DNA from: Whitmania pigra
Taxonomy: Eukaryota > Annelida > Clitellata > Hirudinida > Haemopidae
Reading direction: 5' to 3'
DNA: 64,000 bases
Assembly: GCA_021613335.1 (NCBI GenBank)
Contig: JAJTWR010000311.1
Span: forward strand, 248,001 to 312,000
Every line of letters begins with the position of its first letter. Position 1 is the first letter of the stretch. The notes below the pieces were generated by a model. It saw only the letters and a list, made by a program, of their open reading frames with translations. It was not told where the DNA came from and did no database searches. This document shows, one piece after another, positions 1 to 12,462 of the stretch. Made by a program: the position numbers and the translations under genes.

Positions 1-330
1 TGATTTGGCTGATGTGCTTGCTGTAAGCCACCTCTCTCGATGGTTTCATCCAGTCCATGACGGTCAACCTGAATGGGCCCTTATTTCCTCAAAAGCTAAA
101 ATTGCCTCTGACTTCTCGATCCCTTCTTTCGCTCTGAATTTTCATCCACAACTTTGTGACTCTGCTGTCTTTGTAGTTTTTGAGCGATCATTATATACTG
201 ATTTAGCTAATCTTGTATTCTTCAACAATGGACCTGAGCAGCATCCTTGATCGATACAGCCTACTTACCAAAAGGTAATTGATGGTGGCAACCCCAGCCA
301 CTTCCTTTTGAATTGATTGATTTTCCTCTC
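1..330 (-). mobile_element. Degenerate non-LTR retrotransposon fragment (post-RT region)
   Basis: Read on the minus strand, this stretch gives LLRSIVEEYKIS, then a stop-interrupted part containing EAILAFEEIRAHSG and NHRERW. The same order (LRSIAEEYK, then EKALKFEEIKG, then WNHFTRW) occurs in the better-kept retrotransposon at 29500-31050, so this is a decayed relative of the region after the reverse transcriptase. In-frame stops show it is dead. It lies downstream of the visible RhoGAP exons, probably in an intron of that gene. Confidence 0.6.
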
Positions 331-574
331 CATTTCTCCCACCAATCCTACTTTGTATATCTAAGCGACCAAAACAGCCTAGGCAAGCGAACCAACTGTA
401 GAAGCCAGAATTTGAATCTGACCTGAAGTGGAGTTCTGGCAATCGCATTATGTCCATCCAACATTTTCATAACTATTTAATTTTGATCTTTAAATAATTC
501 AGATAATTAGGTAATTTAAACAATTTCAAACAACCTAGATTACAATATTGGAAGTTTAGCTTTAGTTTTTCAAG

Positions 575-655
575 CATGCAATTACATTCAGCCTAGAGGG
601 ATATTTCAGCTTTTTCCAGAGGGCAAATCAACTTGATGAGATGACCTTTTTTGCT
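575..655 (+). repeat. Fragment of a dispersed ~130-bp TIR repeat
   Basis: The string atttcagctttttccagagg, followed by a GGCAAA box and a GATGACCTTTTTT tail, matches copies at 21243-21375, 45031-45103 and 61144-61215. The outer TIR has been lost here. The rest of 331-872 is AT-rich, with nothing I can assign. Confidence 0.55.
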
Positions 656-872
656 TCAAGATAAGTTAGAGAAATGTCACATCTGCAATGACATCCCTGT
701 TATCCTAGCATTTGTTTGCAAGTAATGCAGAGATCTCAATCTGGAAGTTTTATAACTAAATGACTTATTACAAAATGAAGGAAAAGAGCACAACGACAAT
801 TTATCATTTCAAATAAGTATATAAAAGTTTCAATAAAAAGGCAAAAAAAAACAAATAAAAAGCTTAACTAAC

Positions 873-3800
873 TTTTATTACAGATGCTAGAGTATAGAAA
901 TTGTAATTGGCATAATCAATGTCTCTGCCATCATTGAGTCTTTTAACGATGTGCTTCAGATCGTTGGGGTTCCCGGGTCTACGAAACAGATCAGTTGTAG
1001 TTACTCCATCCCTTGCAATATACACCAATATATCCTGCAAAAGTTAACAAGATGAATAATAATAACTTAAAAAAGTTATATGCATTCACTCTAAAAAAGT
1101 GAAAGTTTCTTCTGGGTCCGTTGTCACAAATTCAAAACTCAATCCAAAACAAATAAAATTTAAATTCCTAAATTTAGGAATGTCAAACCTAACCATTAAC
1201 TGTGTAGGAAGGATACTGTCCTTGAAGGCTTCTTCTAATGGAAGACCAAACTTAACCCTAACAAACAAATAATAACAAAATAAAAGGTTAATAAATTATG
1301 AATAGAGCAAGTTAGAAGACATGTTGCACAAAAATATTTGAAACAAAGTATTGAATACATTGATTCTACATTATTTGTTGGCAATAGATAGATGAAAATG
1401 TCAAGGGTGTTAGATTAAACTCTTACAAAAAAAGGCATCACTTCAAGATATAAAAGATAATCTACTCATAAATAGTTCTGTCAATGTTATTTGACCCAAT
1501 CAGATTCATTGTTAAATTCATTTCTGATTGAATCAGGTCTCCTTAAATTGTCAAAGGATGTCAACTGTGAGTGCAAAAATTTGCATTTGTTAACTGAAAT
1601 TGTGTCCCAGGATTTTTTTACTTGAAAGTTTATTAATTATATCATTATTATTAATAATTAATCACACTGTTTAGTTGAAATTGGTGGAAGACAACCAGTC
1701 CCACCAACAAATACATGTAAAATATAAAGACTATAATATGTATAAACTATAGCGGGTTACTATCTCAATCTAATACGACAATATTGTTGTCCAATATCTT
1801 CCTTGTCATTTTCATGCCATGTTTTCATTATTTTTTGGAAGTGATGCAGATGCTTCCGTCCTGGACATGCATCGTAAGGCGTCTGGTGATAATAGTGTGA
1901 GTATGTCCAATGTAGGTTTGTTAAAGAAAACCAGGATTTGTATGCTTATCTCACATGACCATATTGTGAATATATATAGATATTGGATATATAGATATAT
2001 CAAATCAAGTGTCTGTGCTTACAGATGACAATGTTTGTCAAAGCTCAGAAAATGAATGAAAGTAACAAAAACAAAAATCTTTAATTAAACTTCATTAATA
2101 AAATTAGACTAATTCCAATTTTTTCTTATTAATTTATGCTAGAGATTGGTGGTTTGGTTAAAATCATATAAACTTATGCAAAAAATGATTGGCTGTTCTC
2201 TGCTCTGATCAAATTAATTTCACTAGAAAATGAGTAAAAGCAACAAAAATAAAAACCATAAATTTTAATGAAATTGATCTTGGCAAATAAAATTAGGCTC
2301 GAAATTTGTTCTTATTCATTTCTTCTGAGGCATAGTTGCATTATAACCAAATAAGTTGATGTAAACAGACTCATTCCACAAAATGATTGAAATCAGCAAC
2401 AGAAATCACAAATTCATTTGATTGGATAAAAACAAACTCTGTCCAGAAAAGATGTCTGAGCATCGCATCCTTCAACACCCTACAACAAAATGCTTGATTG
2501 ACGCTGTTGCTTAGACTGTTTTGACAAAGGCCCTGTAGTTGTCATTTGAATGATTCCAATAGTTGCTGACAATAACACATTTCCATTCAAACACAATTTC
2601 ATATTCAATTGGCCTTTGCAATGACAATTAATCATGGCCAATCGGTGAAAATTGCTGGAATTAATTTGGAGAGTTCATGCTTTTCCCAAAGTCAACTCAA
2701 TATTATATATTTTTATAACTCTGATTAATGTACAAATGCAAATAATTCAAGTTACATCTAAACTTTCACTTTTTAAAAATAAATATTGCCCAACCCCATC
2801 GTGAAACAGATTAACCTAACATATTTTATATGACAAATTTTCAAATAAAACATTCTACTTAAGCCCGAGCAACTCTGGGTTTAAGAACATTTAGTATTTT
2901 ATATATAAAATCAAGAGTCTGTGCTGAATTCCAAGCTTTTGAATTGATAAAAACAAACTCTGCTCAACAAATAAACTCCGCCCACAAAAAGAACTAGGAA
3001 TCATAAATTTTAAAACCAACTAACAATTTAATCACATCTATTACATTCTTAAAATTAAAAACTTTTCTTCTATTTATACTGGAGTTTTTTTTTTTTTTAC
3101 AATTTATGAAATCCTAACAAAAACATTCTACTCCCACCCAGGTAATGCCAGGCAAAATATCTAGTTACAGCTTAAATAAGACTCTCATATATCTAACAGT
3201 GATAAACTGACTTATTTTAAGCAAGTACCAATTGTATTACTTTATTGTTCTCACAACTAAAATGGCTGACTTTGTTGCATGATTGAGATTAGGACACAAG
3301 GTTTTAAAAAAATGACTTAGTAGGTCATTGATTAAAAAATATAAACTTCAACAATCACTTGCAATTATTGCATTTTCAAATATTTAATACGAATCTCAAT
3401 TTTGTGAACAACTTGGAAATCAAAATAACCTTTGGAGAGGAAGAGGTTTGTCTAGAGGTGCCCTGTACAAATTTAAATGAATCAATCAATACACAGCTTA
3501 CATTTTTTTGCAAAACATAAGATGCTCGAGCTAAAGGAATAACGCAAATAATGATATATAAATCTTTGTTACTTAATGCATGCTTTTGACATAGCCAATC
3601 AATGTTATTTGCATAAGGCATGTTACCAACAGAACCAATCAATTCCAAAGTTTAATCAATAGAAAGAGCTAAGCATGTTTTGCATAACAAAAAAACTATT
3701 ATAGTTTAAAGCCAAATGCCTTTATGTAACCAAATGTTTACAATAAGTTAAGCTTAACAAATGAATAAAAGCAAATTTTAGCTTAAACCTAAATTTCACC

Positions 3801-4205
3801 TTAAATTAAAATGCAATTATTATCTCAGGAGTAAAAAAAGCTAAAAATCATGTTAAGCTATATCATAATCAGCAAGTTTATTAACATTGGTAATGCAATA
3901 TCCCTATTTTCTCTAAGAAAAATTTGATGCCGTTGAAAGAACATAGTGAATATCATTTTACAATAATATTGGTTATAAAAAAAATTACTATAATAATGAT
4001 CAATAATAAACACTAGAAAATCTAGTAAAAGTCTCATCAAAATTAATTGGAAACATGTAATGCATACTTTACAATCACAAAGTAATAACAACGTATTTTA
4101 AATCCATTATAACTTTTTACTTGCAACTCACCTTGTTATTTTTGCAGCTGACTCAGATCCGTGATCAGAAACGCATCCAAAAACAATATTCTTGAGAGTA
4201 GTCAT
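873..4205 (-). CDS. RhoGAP-domain protein, 5' part (three coding exons)
   Basis: A GTPase-activating protein for Rho-family GTPases, judged from its domain. Exons in gene order are 4205-4132, 1257-1194 and 1034-873. All junctions are GT-AG and the phases fit (74, 64 and 162 nt). The start is MTTLKNIVFGCVSDHG. After a lead of only about 24 residues the RhoGAP fold begins with VKFGLPLEEAFKDSILPTQ, then DILVYIARDGVTTTDLFRRP (the Arg after LF is the expected arginine finger), then NYNFYTLASVIK. A good donor follows VIK, so the gene continues beyond the left edge and the rest of the domain is not seen. I cannot place it in a named RhoGAP subfamily. A longer alternative first exon elsewhere is possible. 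Intron 1 (1258-4131) is AT-rich, and I see no exon in it. Confidence 0.82.
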
Positions 4206-4890
4206 AATTTTACCAGATCTGCGATGCACAGTTCATCTTGAAATGTACATCCATCTTTACAAACTTTGAAATAAGAAACACAACAAGAACTGAATGTGCG
4301 ATCAGTCCTTTGCTATCCCAGACAGACGCAACTATAGTTTAAGCCTGAGCGCAACTATTCGGCACGACTGTAATCCACAAAAACCAAACGATTAGAGTAG
4401 CTTCTTCATTTTAATGATTAAGAACAGACAACCTAAATGCGAAAATGTAAACATATGGGAACCACTAGTACTTCTAAAATAGCTGATTCAATTAATGACG
4501 TCCAGTGCCAGTCGCAACAACAAAACAATAGTCAAACATTGTGGGTCGACCGTATAACGGAAGAGATAATTAAGTACGAAAGATTAAATTTGATTTTGAT
4601 TTCAAACAGATGATAGTAACTATATTAAATTTGAAATTACTTGTTACAAATACAATCATAATATCAATTTTACTACTAAAAAATATTAATCTTGAAATTC
4701 TTGTTAACCATTACCAAATAAGTATTATTACTTTTGTTAAAAGTCGTGAACATATTTCAAAATTTTTAAAATTAAAAAATAATTTTTTATTGTAAGACAG
4801 CTTTAGAAGAACGATCCTTTTTTACCACTAGCATGCACGTCGTCAGATGTAACTAGTTTAACATAACACAACATTTATTTATAGTGGTTA
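4206..4890. other. Upstream region of the RhoGAP gene, no gene seen
   Basis: This holds the presumed 5' UTR and promoter of the minus-strand RhoGAP gene, then very AT-rich sequence up to the retrotransposon remnant. I see no confident TATA box, exon or RNA gene. Confidence 0.4.
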
Positions 4891-4897
4891 AGAAGAC

Positions 4898-6030
4898 GTG
4901 GATCTGTGTAACACGAAGTTCATCACCGACTCCATCGCCAGTGCAGCCACAGAGAGCTCCTCGATCTACAAAGGGCAGAGCAAGAGGCCTCTCGTCCCTT
5001 ACTGGAACAACGACTGCAAGGGAGCAGTCAAAGATCGGAACAAGAAGAGAGCTGCTCACAGGCGACTGCGAACGGAGTCGAGTCATGAAGAGTACAAGAG
5101 AGCGAAGGGTCAAGCCCAGTGGACCATCAAGAATGCCAAGAGGGAGTACTGGAGGTCACACTGCGCCAGCTTCGACGGCTCAATGGGTATCACCACACTC
5201 TGGAGAGCCATCAAAGGGATGAATGGCAATCGCTCGGGTCCAAGAATCCCCCCGATCGCCTCTGACTCTGGGGGTCCACTCGGAAACTCAGAGAAAGCAG
5301 GCACGCTCGCCCGATCCTTTGCGCAAGCCAGCAGCAACGCGAACCTCTCCCCGCCCTTCGCACAAGCCAAGTCTGCTCTCCTGCTGTCCCCGGAACTCTT
5401 CTTGCCGGAGGACTCCCCCATCTCTGATCCCATCAGCATTTCCGAAGTCCTCGACGCTCTAAGGAAATGCGGGAATTCTTCGAAAAAAATATTGAAGGGC
5501 TGAAAAAATAAAATTAACATGATCTTCACTACAATCGTAAAGAAGAGCATAAAGGGCAGAGGCAAAGGAATCTCCAGATCCATCGGCATGAGCAAAGCAT
5601 TTGATGCAATTTCCAGCCCAGAGACGCGGAATTCCGCCAATCTTCCGATGAGATACATTTCAGAGGTTTATAGTAACCGCTCAGTTCAACTAAAGAACAA
5701 AGGAAAGTAGAATCATAACCAAGAACCAAGCGAAAAGGGAGGTCTAGTAAACAAGGAGATCCCATGTTTTTCCTACTTTTTAACTCGGTTATTGACATGG
5801 TGATGGAGCTGGATCTCCCATCGATGTGACTGGCGATTTTAATTCGTCAATCGAATGTAATTACATGGCATTTGCAGATGATTTATTTTTATCCTCCAGG
5901 GTTTGTAGAAACAAGTTAAGGGTCTTTGAGATTAAGTATCAATGCTCAAAAATGCTCTCTTGCATTATGTTTCTTGGATTGTGGGCCCCAGCTTATAGAG
6001 GTCGCAATCTTGGAACCTTGGTCTAATTCA
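4898..6030 (+). mobile_element. Non-LTR retrotransposon remnant (APE/RT type), frameshifted
   Basis: An open frame from 4898 to about 5500 encodes the linker that sits between endonuclease and reverse transcriptase in Jockey/CR1-like elements: RPLVPYWNNDCKGAVKDRNK, then KRAKGQAQWTIKNAKREYW and LWRAIKGMNG. RT pieces follow in shifting frames: GMSKAFDAI near 5585, a QGDPMFF-like box near 5750, and the catalytic YMAFADDLFLSS near 5860. In-frame stops and frameshifts make it a pseudogene. It is richer in G+C than its surroundings, as expected of a transferred or younger insert. The upstream endonuclease part is missing. Confidence 0.85.
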
Positions 6031-6208
6031 ATATAATAATTTAGATATATTCCTAACAAGGCTAAGCCTAATGAATTAATAATCATTATTGACAAAAAAC
6101 ATAATAATAAAATTAATAATTTAATAATAATTTAAAATTTAATAATAAAAAACATAATAATAAGCCTCTAACAAGACTTTCTGGTGATGGATATTTAGTG
6201 CTTTGTGC

Positions 6209-7231
6209 CAGTGGCGTACCAACTGTTCTTGCCGCCCGGGGCGGTCGTAGGATTTGCCCCATCTTGACCATTAATAATCCGTTAACCTTCAACATTTCAA
6301 AAAGCTCTCAAATATTGATTTTCATAGAACTACAATCAAATAAGAATTTACAGACAAATTTTCCGCGCTTTTCTTTCTGCAAAGTTTTTTTTATAACAGT
6401 TTCAAAATTTAGTCCGACGGCAAATTTCCTTGCCTTGTCTGGCTCATCGATGAACGAAGATAGTGTTTTATTAACTTAAGTTTGGAGAAAGTGCGCTCTC
6501 ATCTGGCAGTACTAACAGCCTGGGTTAGGAAGATACGCAGCAGGATCACGATATCCCGAGTTGCAAGACCTCTTTGTTTGAAGCTCAAAAGTTGAAGGGG
6601 TCCATCGATTTTATCGTTTCCTGAAGTTTCAACAAATACTCCAATATCTTTTCTCTTTTTTTTTTGCAAAGAACTCTTCTTTCAACTATGTCTTCATCAA
6701 CTACGGCAAGCTGACAATCACAATTATCAAACAAGTTTCACGGTGTGAGAAATGCGTATTATTGACCACGTACTTGCTGAAATCTGCCAGATATTTCCTT
6801 ACTCAACCTGTCGATGATACACAGTATTTCCCGTCTCCACTCAGCGTGTAATCCCAGCGTTGCATATCAACCTCACACCCAACTTTTTTTTGCGGATTCG
6901 ACGCTCCATGCTTATACACGTTTCAGAGCAGAGTTTTTTGGATTCGTCTGTTACACATTCTTTTTCTAAATGGAAGCTTCAGACTGCTCACGAATAAAAT
7001 ATAAAATCTGATCTTGGAATTTTCGTTATTTAATATTTCTCGAAAAGTTTTAAGAAATTAATAGTGGTTTTCACTGATGGCTCATACATGTTGCACATCA
7101 ATCGATGCGTTATACCAAATTGAAATTTGATCCTTCAAAGGAAAAACTGAGGAAAAGGGGCCGCCATTTTTTCAATTTTTTAATTTTCACGTACTCCATC
7201 AAGATGCTTCCCCTCCCTTGGTACGCCACCA
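6209..7231 (-). mobile_element. Non-autonomous hAT element, family A, copy 1
   Basis: The left end is cagtggcgtaccaactgttc and the right end is ccctcccttggtacgccacc, giving inverted termini of about 14 bp. The flanking octamers ctttgtgc (6201-6208) and cgttgtac (7232-7239) agree at 6 of 8 positions, as an aged hAT target duplication would. Subterminal blocks rich in GCCGCCCGGGGCGG contrast with the AT-rich interior. Termini and interior match 43744-44473 in inverse orientation. No intact transposase is present. Confidence 0.8.
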
Positions 7232-7434
7232 CGTTGTACCCAAGCCTCAGCTTTTATAGTAAAACATTTACTTCATATGTGTGGATATAAATGGCAAATA
7301 CAGGCATTAAGATAGCCTTCAGCATACTTGTAATTACAGAGCACAATGCAACTCAAATTTCGAAACACATTTATGAGAATACTTTTAATAGCAATAATTC
7401 CAGGTGCATGAGGGTTCAAAAACAGTCAGTATTT

Positions 7435-9722
7435 TCAGGGCATATGCACAAACACTGTTTCTTGTGGATGGAGCTTAGCATCTATGAGGGTGGTATCATC
7501 TGAGTTGGTCATATCAATGACTTTTCGTGGGAAATTGGTGACAATTTCAAAATCTTCATTTTTGTATCCATTCTCTTGAACATAAAGATACAAGGCCTTT
7601 AACTTTGAAGTACATGGCCATTCCAGTATCTTTCTTTCCCCATTTGGAAGTCTGAGTACAAGCTTCGTTTTGGCATCTGATTTGCAGAAAATAACCGGTT
7701 ATGTAAAATGCTAACTTCCTCAACAAAAGAAACGAAATATAAAACCTGTCGAAGGGCCCAAATAATCTTCAAAGGATAACACTTTAGAATCTTCTGGACC
7801 ATTCTGTTCTGGGGTAATTTCATTGTCATGCTTGCAAGGTTCATCATCATCAGCACTGTCAATAGTTTCTTCATCACTATAAGAAAGAACTGCCCAATTT
7901 GCTTTTGATTCATTTGTCATAGAGGCTTTTAGGGCAGCTTCTAATTGCTTTTCTTCGCTCGCATCTAAGAGATCATCGTCCTGAAAGCGATGTATGTTAG
8001 AGGCCATTCCACTTGTTAAATAACATAAAATTTTAAGTACATTCTGTCTTATCTTTTTGTTGGGAGAAGGACTGAATGGTGTTTCGTTTGGCGTTTCATG
8101 AGTGGCAAGAAATTCTTCGGCTGAAGAAAGATCGAGGTTAGGTTAATGAGCTGAAAGAAAACCATATCAGATCTTGCACATACCTAAATGGCAAAATAAC
8201 TCTGCATCAATCTTGTTACATTCAAGCATCTTTTCTCCTGTTCTTGGATCAAGAATGGCAACCTGAGGCCAAGATGTCACTTTATAGAATTGCATGTACC
8301 ACTTGCCCTCGTAACTATCCGAATATACCTAAAATGTAAATATTAGAGTATTTTCCGAGTCGATTTTACTCAATTATTTTACAATTCTTATTATTTGACA
8401 CCCACTTGCCAAAACACAAATCTATTCTTGATTAAGTCTTTGACTGCATGATTGCTCCAGACATCCCTGTTAAGGATCTGGCATGAGAATTCTTTGACAT
8501 TCTGAACATTAACAATTAGCCATTTGTTCTTTGATGCTCCATATTCCATCACCTAAAATTATGATACCAAATAAATGATGTTCTCAAAATATTTTGAAAT
8601 GCAACTTACAGCTCTAAAAGATCCTCTGAAAATTATATCAATGGGAGGCCTAAACAACTGCTCTAAAGTCTTTCTCCTGCTTGCTGTACTTTCATGTGAT
8701 GATTGTTCCACCACTGGATGAAAAGACATCATAATGTTTATTTACTGACAATTTGTTGATATCATTGACATCATTTATGCAAATTATCTTACCCATTTCG
8801 TCATGGAAATTCCTGAAACTGTCGAACACTGACTCAGGCCTCGGCCTCCTCCTCATATTTGCTAAAAAATAATCGCAAGTCATTCAGTAACAGTTATGTC
8901 ATGTCTTGTAATTTTATTACAAAAAGGATTGAAACAAATTGCTAATGAAATAGATTTAAATAAAAGGAACATTTTATGTACTAGCAGGATTTGCTCTGGT
9001 GAGGTTTAACAAAATAAAATCATGTACTAACCAATATAACCATGACCATCATCTACTAAACGCTCCTTCTTTTGAGGGATTGGAGCTCTAACTTCAACAC
9101 TACAGCAATAAGGACAAATCACTTAAAAATAAAATAAATAAATGCTTAATAATATCCAACTGTATTTTTTACAAACTTGTTTAAATGATTTGATCTCTGA
9201 AAGCTTGTTCCTTCACCAGCATTATCATTTGAATTATCATGAATGCTTGGTCTGGCATAAACTGAGGTTGATGTAGATGAATCAAGATACATCTCAACAG
9301 CTGATTGAACATCACCATCACATGCCTCTATGAAGTGGCTACCAATTTCTTTTGAGGCACCTAATATAATAATTTAATTTAATTTACTTTTATAAACTAC
9401 ACACTTATGAATAAAGCTTCGATTTGCAAAGTTTTAAATGAAATCCCAGTTCAATTCTTATTCTAAGCAATTGTAGATCATTTGAAATCGTCATTACAAA
9501 AAGAACGTAAATCAAACATAAATTTATGTCCAAAAATGAAAATAAATATCGCAAATATTAGCTCTTTACACAAAAATAGACCAATTGTTTATGTATAAAT
9601 AAAGAAGCCGTGTTTTATATATATTCTAACAATTTCCTTTCAGACAGAGAATAACTACCTGTAACAGCACAAAAGTTGTCAATAGCATCTTCGGTAATTA
9701 AGGGAACATTATTTGAAGCCAT
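7435..9722 (-). CDS. UBXN7: UBX domain-containing protein 7 homologue
   Basis: An adaptor that, in known UBXN7 proteins, links the AAA ATPase p97/VCP to ubiquitinated clients and cullin-RING ligases. Ten exons in gene order: 9722-9659, 9360-9177, 9099-9032, 8861-8793, 8713-8610, 8552-8406, 8328-8184, 8120-8041, 7980-7746 and 7676-7435. All introns are GT-AG and in phase, giving 445 residues. The start MASNNVPLITEDAIDNFC leads into a UBA-like helix set (to about residue 50). Residues 90-130 hold VRAPIPQKKE and RRRPRPESVFDSFRNF. A UAS/thioredoxin-like domain (about 163-275) holds NVKEFSCQILNRDVWSNHAV and VAILDPRTGEKMLE. A UIM-like helix, LLDASEEKQLEAALKASM, follows at about 290-306. The C-terminal UBX domain (367-445) ends in PQETVFVHMP. 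Length and domain order match the family. Confidence 0.95.
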
Positions 9723-11095
9723 AAGAAACGTATTTAAAACTTCTTGGCGTTTAAAAGCAATCCGACTATCTCTTAAGTTGCTCGTTGCAGTTAGAGTTTA
9801 CGAATCTCTGTATTACTGAAACTAAAATTTTGAATATAATGTAATAAATGTAATAAAATTTTAACACAGTAAAAAATGGAATACAGTTTTAAAGTGAGAT
9901 AATAATTATTTAAAAAGTCAGTATTTAAGTCATATTTCAAAATTTGCTATCAGTACTTATAATCTCTATCGAGACGCTCAAAAAGTATAAAATTATTTTG
10001 TTTCATTTATAATGACAGAAAGTTGATTTTTGTAATCGATAAATTTTATGCTCGGAAATCAACCTTGAATAAATCTTTCGTACGCAGGCTTAGATATGCT
10101 TTTTTTTATAAGCACTTAGGGAATACTGACATACAAATTATATTGAAGGCAATACATCTGGAATGTCAGGGTGAGGTGTCTGCAACAGTGACGTAAATCC
10201 AAATAATAACTTGTGTGTCGTCAGCAGACACTTATATTATTAAATAGTAAAAGTCTTTTTTAAGTTAGCAGTTACTCAAATTTTTATAAACATTAAGCTT
10301 TTTGATGTTATAATATTTGGAAAGTTTAATATTTTTAAAAATAAGCATGTATCAGTTGTATTAAGTTTGTAGGCGGAAGTCCTTCCAATATGGAGTTGAT
10401 TTCTTCGTATCCAATAATTACACAGCTCTGACTGATTAAACATAAAAATGTTCACTAAGATTTTTACTTTTAAAATATATGCGTCTTATAAGTATGTTTG
10501 GCTGTGGAACCTCGGTTTGTTATTACGCTGTGGAACCGATGTGTCAGACCAAAAAATTTGTTTTTGCATTAATTTGTATTTTAATTAGGTTTAATAATTT
10601 TTTTATAATAAATTTTATTGAGCTGTTTGGGTTATTTTGTCCTAAGTTATTTTGACGGGGTGACGTTTCTTTGCTAACATTTGAAATCGCCTTTTGGTGA
10701 TGTTCGACTACTTCATTACTTCCTACAATGCTTCTTCTCCATAATCATGATGTGGGAGAAAATTGAATTTGTCTGGAGATGAGAGAATTCATTTCAAAAA
10801 CAAAAACATTATCTCTGGGCATTTATTGCGCGATTACTGATCCTTAGTTTTATTTCTCAAAGTTTCGTAATTGTCGTGAAAGTTTGTAAAGAATGTTTTT
10901 TTCAGGTCCAGAAGAAACTCCAAATGCACAAAGTATTTTCCCGAAACAAATATGTTATCGATACGCATTAATAGCTTTTTTTAGCAAGAAGTGTTTCTAG
11001 TTCAACACATGTATCAATCTTTCTTCCAGAGTTTGAGACTGTCGTGTCAACTTTTAACGCGCGAATATGATTTACAAGACCCCACTGTAAAAGCA
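9723..11095. promoter_or_regulatory. UBXN7 5' flank, no motif assigned
   Basis: The region directly upstream of the minus-strand UBXN7 start is AT-rich and without open frames. It should contain the promoter and 5' UTR, but I see no motif strong enough to name. Towards 10900-11090 the sequence also shows no repeat or exon. Confidence 0.3.
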
Positions 11096-11103
11096 ATGTC
11101 CGT

Positions 11104-11565
11104 CAGAGGCGTAGCTAAGGGGTGGGGGAAGGCCGGGGATGTCCCCGGGCGACAAGATACATGGGCGCCAAAATGAGGCTTAATGCATCAATGGGACAGG
11201 ATCGTCTCAGTGATCATGCTCTTCTTAATATAGAATGAGAAACTCTTGAGAAAACAGACTTTGATGACGTTATTGATCAGTTTGCAACTGTTAAATCAAG
11301 AAAAATATATCTATTTTAGACAGTATTAGACTACTATGCATGTAAATCATCTTAGACTGTGACTGATTGGGTGAAGCATGCGCTACTATTTGTAGAACGT
11401 TTTTTTCACTTTTAAATGGATGCCTTGTGCCATTAAAATTTGATTTTTATTTTAATTTCAAATTTAGTGTAATTACTTAAAAGTAAGATTAAATATATAG
11501 ACATAGAAAAGGGCGCCAATTCTGTAGTTTGCCCCCGGGCGCAAAATACCCAGGCTATGCCTCTG
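11104..11565 (+). mobile_element. Internally deleted hAT element with perfect target duplication
   Basis: The ends are cagaggcgtagctaagggg and cccaggctatgcctctg (imperfect inverted repeats). The 8-bp flank atgtccgt is identical on both sides (11096-11103 and 11566-11573). The interior keeps a decayed transposase tail near 11180-11300, reading in pieces LNASMGQDRLSDHALLNIE and ETLEKTDFDDVI, typical of the C terminus of TTF/ZMYM-like hAT transposases. GGGCGCCA-type GC-rich blocks lie just inside both ends. Confidence 0.85.
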
Positions 11566-11573
11566 ATGTCCGT

Positions 11574-12462
11574 TCTTAAATATTATTCGTTACTAATTAT
11601 TTAATATTCTTTTGAATGAAGACAGAAAGAAACATTTAATATATGATTAATTCAATTTCCAAAAATGGAATGCTATTCAAATTAGGCTTACGGGGTTCAA
11701 ATTTTGTCAAATTCATGCAAATATTTGTTTTTTAAAGTTGTTTTCAGTTGTATAACAAAGCATTTGGTGCACTTTAAAAATGTTTATTTTTACCAAATAG
11801 TAAATGATATAATGTTATGTCATGCAATTAGGATACATTTTTACAATTATGATATTTTTAAATCTAACTAAAGAATCCATTTTGTGAGTTCTTTAAAGAG
11901 AAGTGCGAAGTTAGAAATTCGTTATAATTGTTCTTGGAAAGTTAAATCTATTGGACTTTTAAGTAGGCACATTAAAAAAATGCGAAACAAATATTCAGTG
12001 CGTTTACAATCGTTCGCAAGTTTTTACGAAGTATAACATAAACTACATTAATAGAAACCAACTATTTAAAAACGCATTGTCCAAGTTGAAAAGACTGATC
12101 CATCGATCACATAATGATCAGTTAATGCAATTTTTAAGTCATCAGATTATTTTCAATGTCAAAAATTTACTTTATTATTTCAAATCTTTTAAACGAATGA
12201 AATTGAGAGAATTAACCACGTTGTTCAAATTCATAATAACATTATACATTACTTTACACACTAGATAGATTTGGATATAACTAAAATTAAATTAAACTTA
12301 AAAGTAATAATGCGATATTCCGTAAAGACAATTTAAAATTAATTCAACTTTTAACTATTTGCAGCTCCCAATAATTCTAAAAATATTTTTAAAATTAAAT
12401 ATTATTGTATTATCAACAATATAACCGAAATTATGTGAATGCATAGAATTTCAGGAAGTCTC
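11574..12462. other. Non-coding, AT-rich, nothing recognised
   Basis: This lies downstream of the membrane-protein gene, which ends at 12463 on the minus strand, so its 3' UTR must be here. I see no further exon, RNA gene or clear repeat. Confidence 0.35.

Noticed and set aside
4853..5658. Minus-strand open frames over the retrotransposon linker
   Set aside because: The plus-strand reading has the family motifs (WNNDCK, AKREYW), so the antisense frames are by-products.
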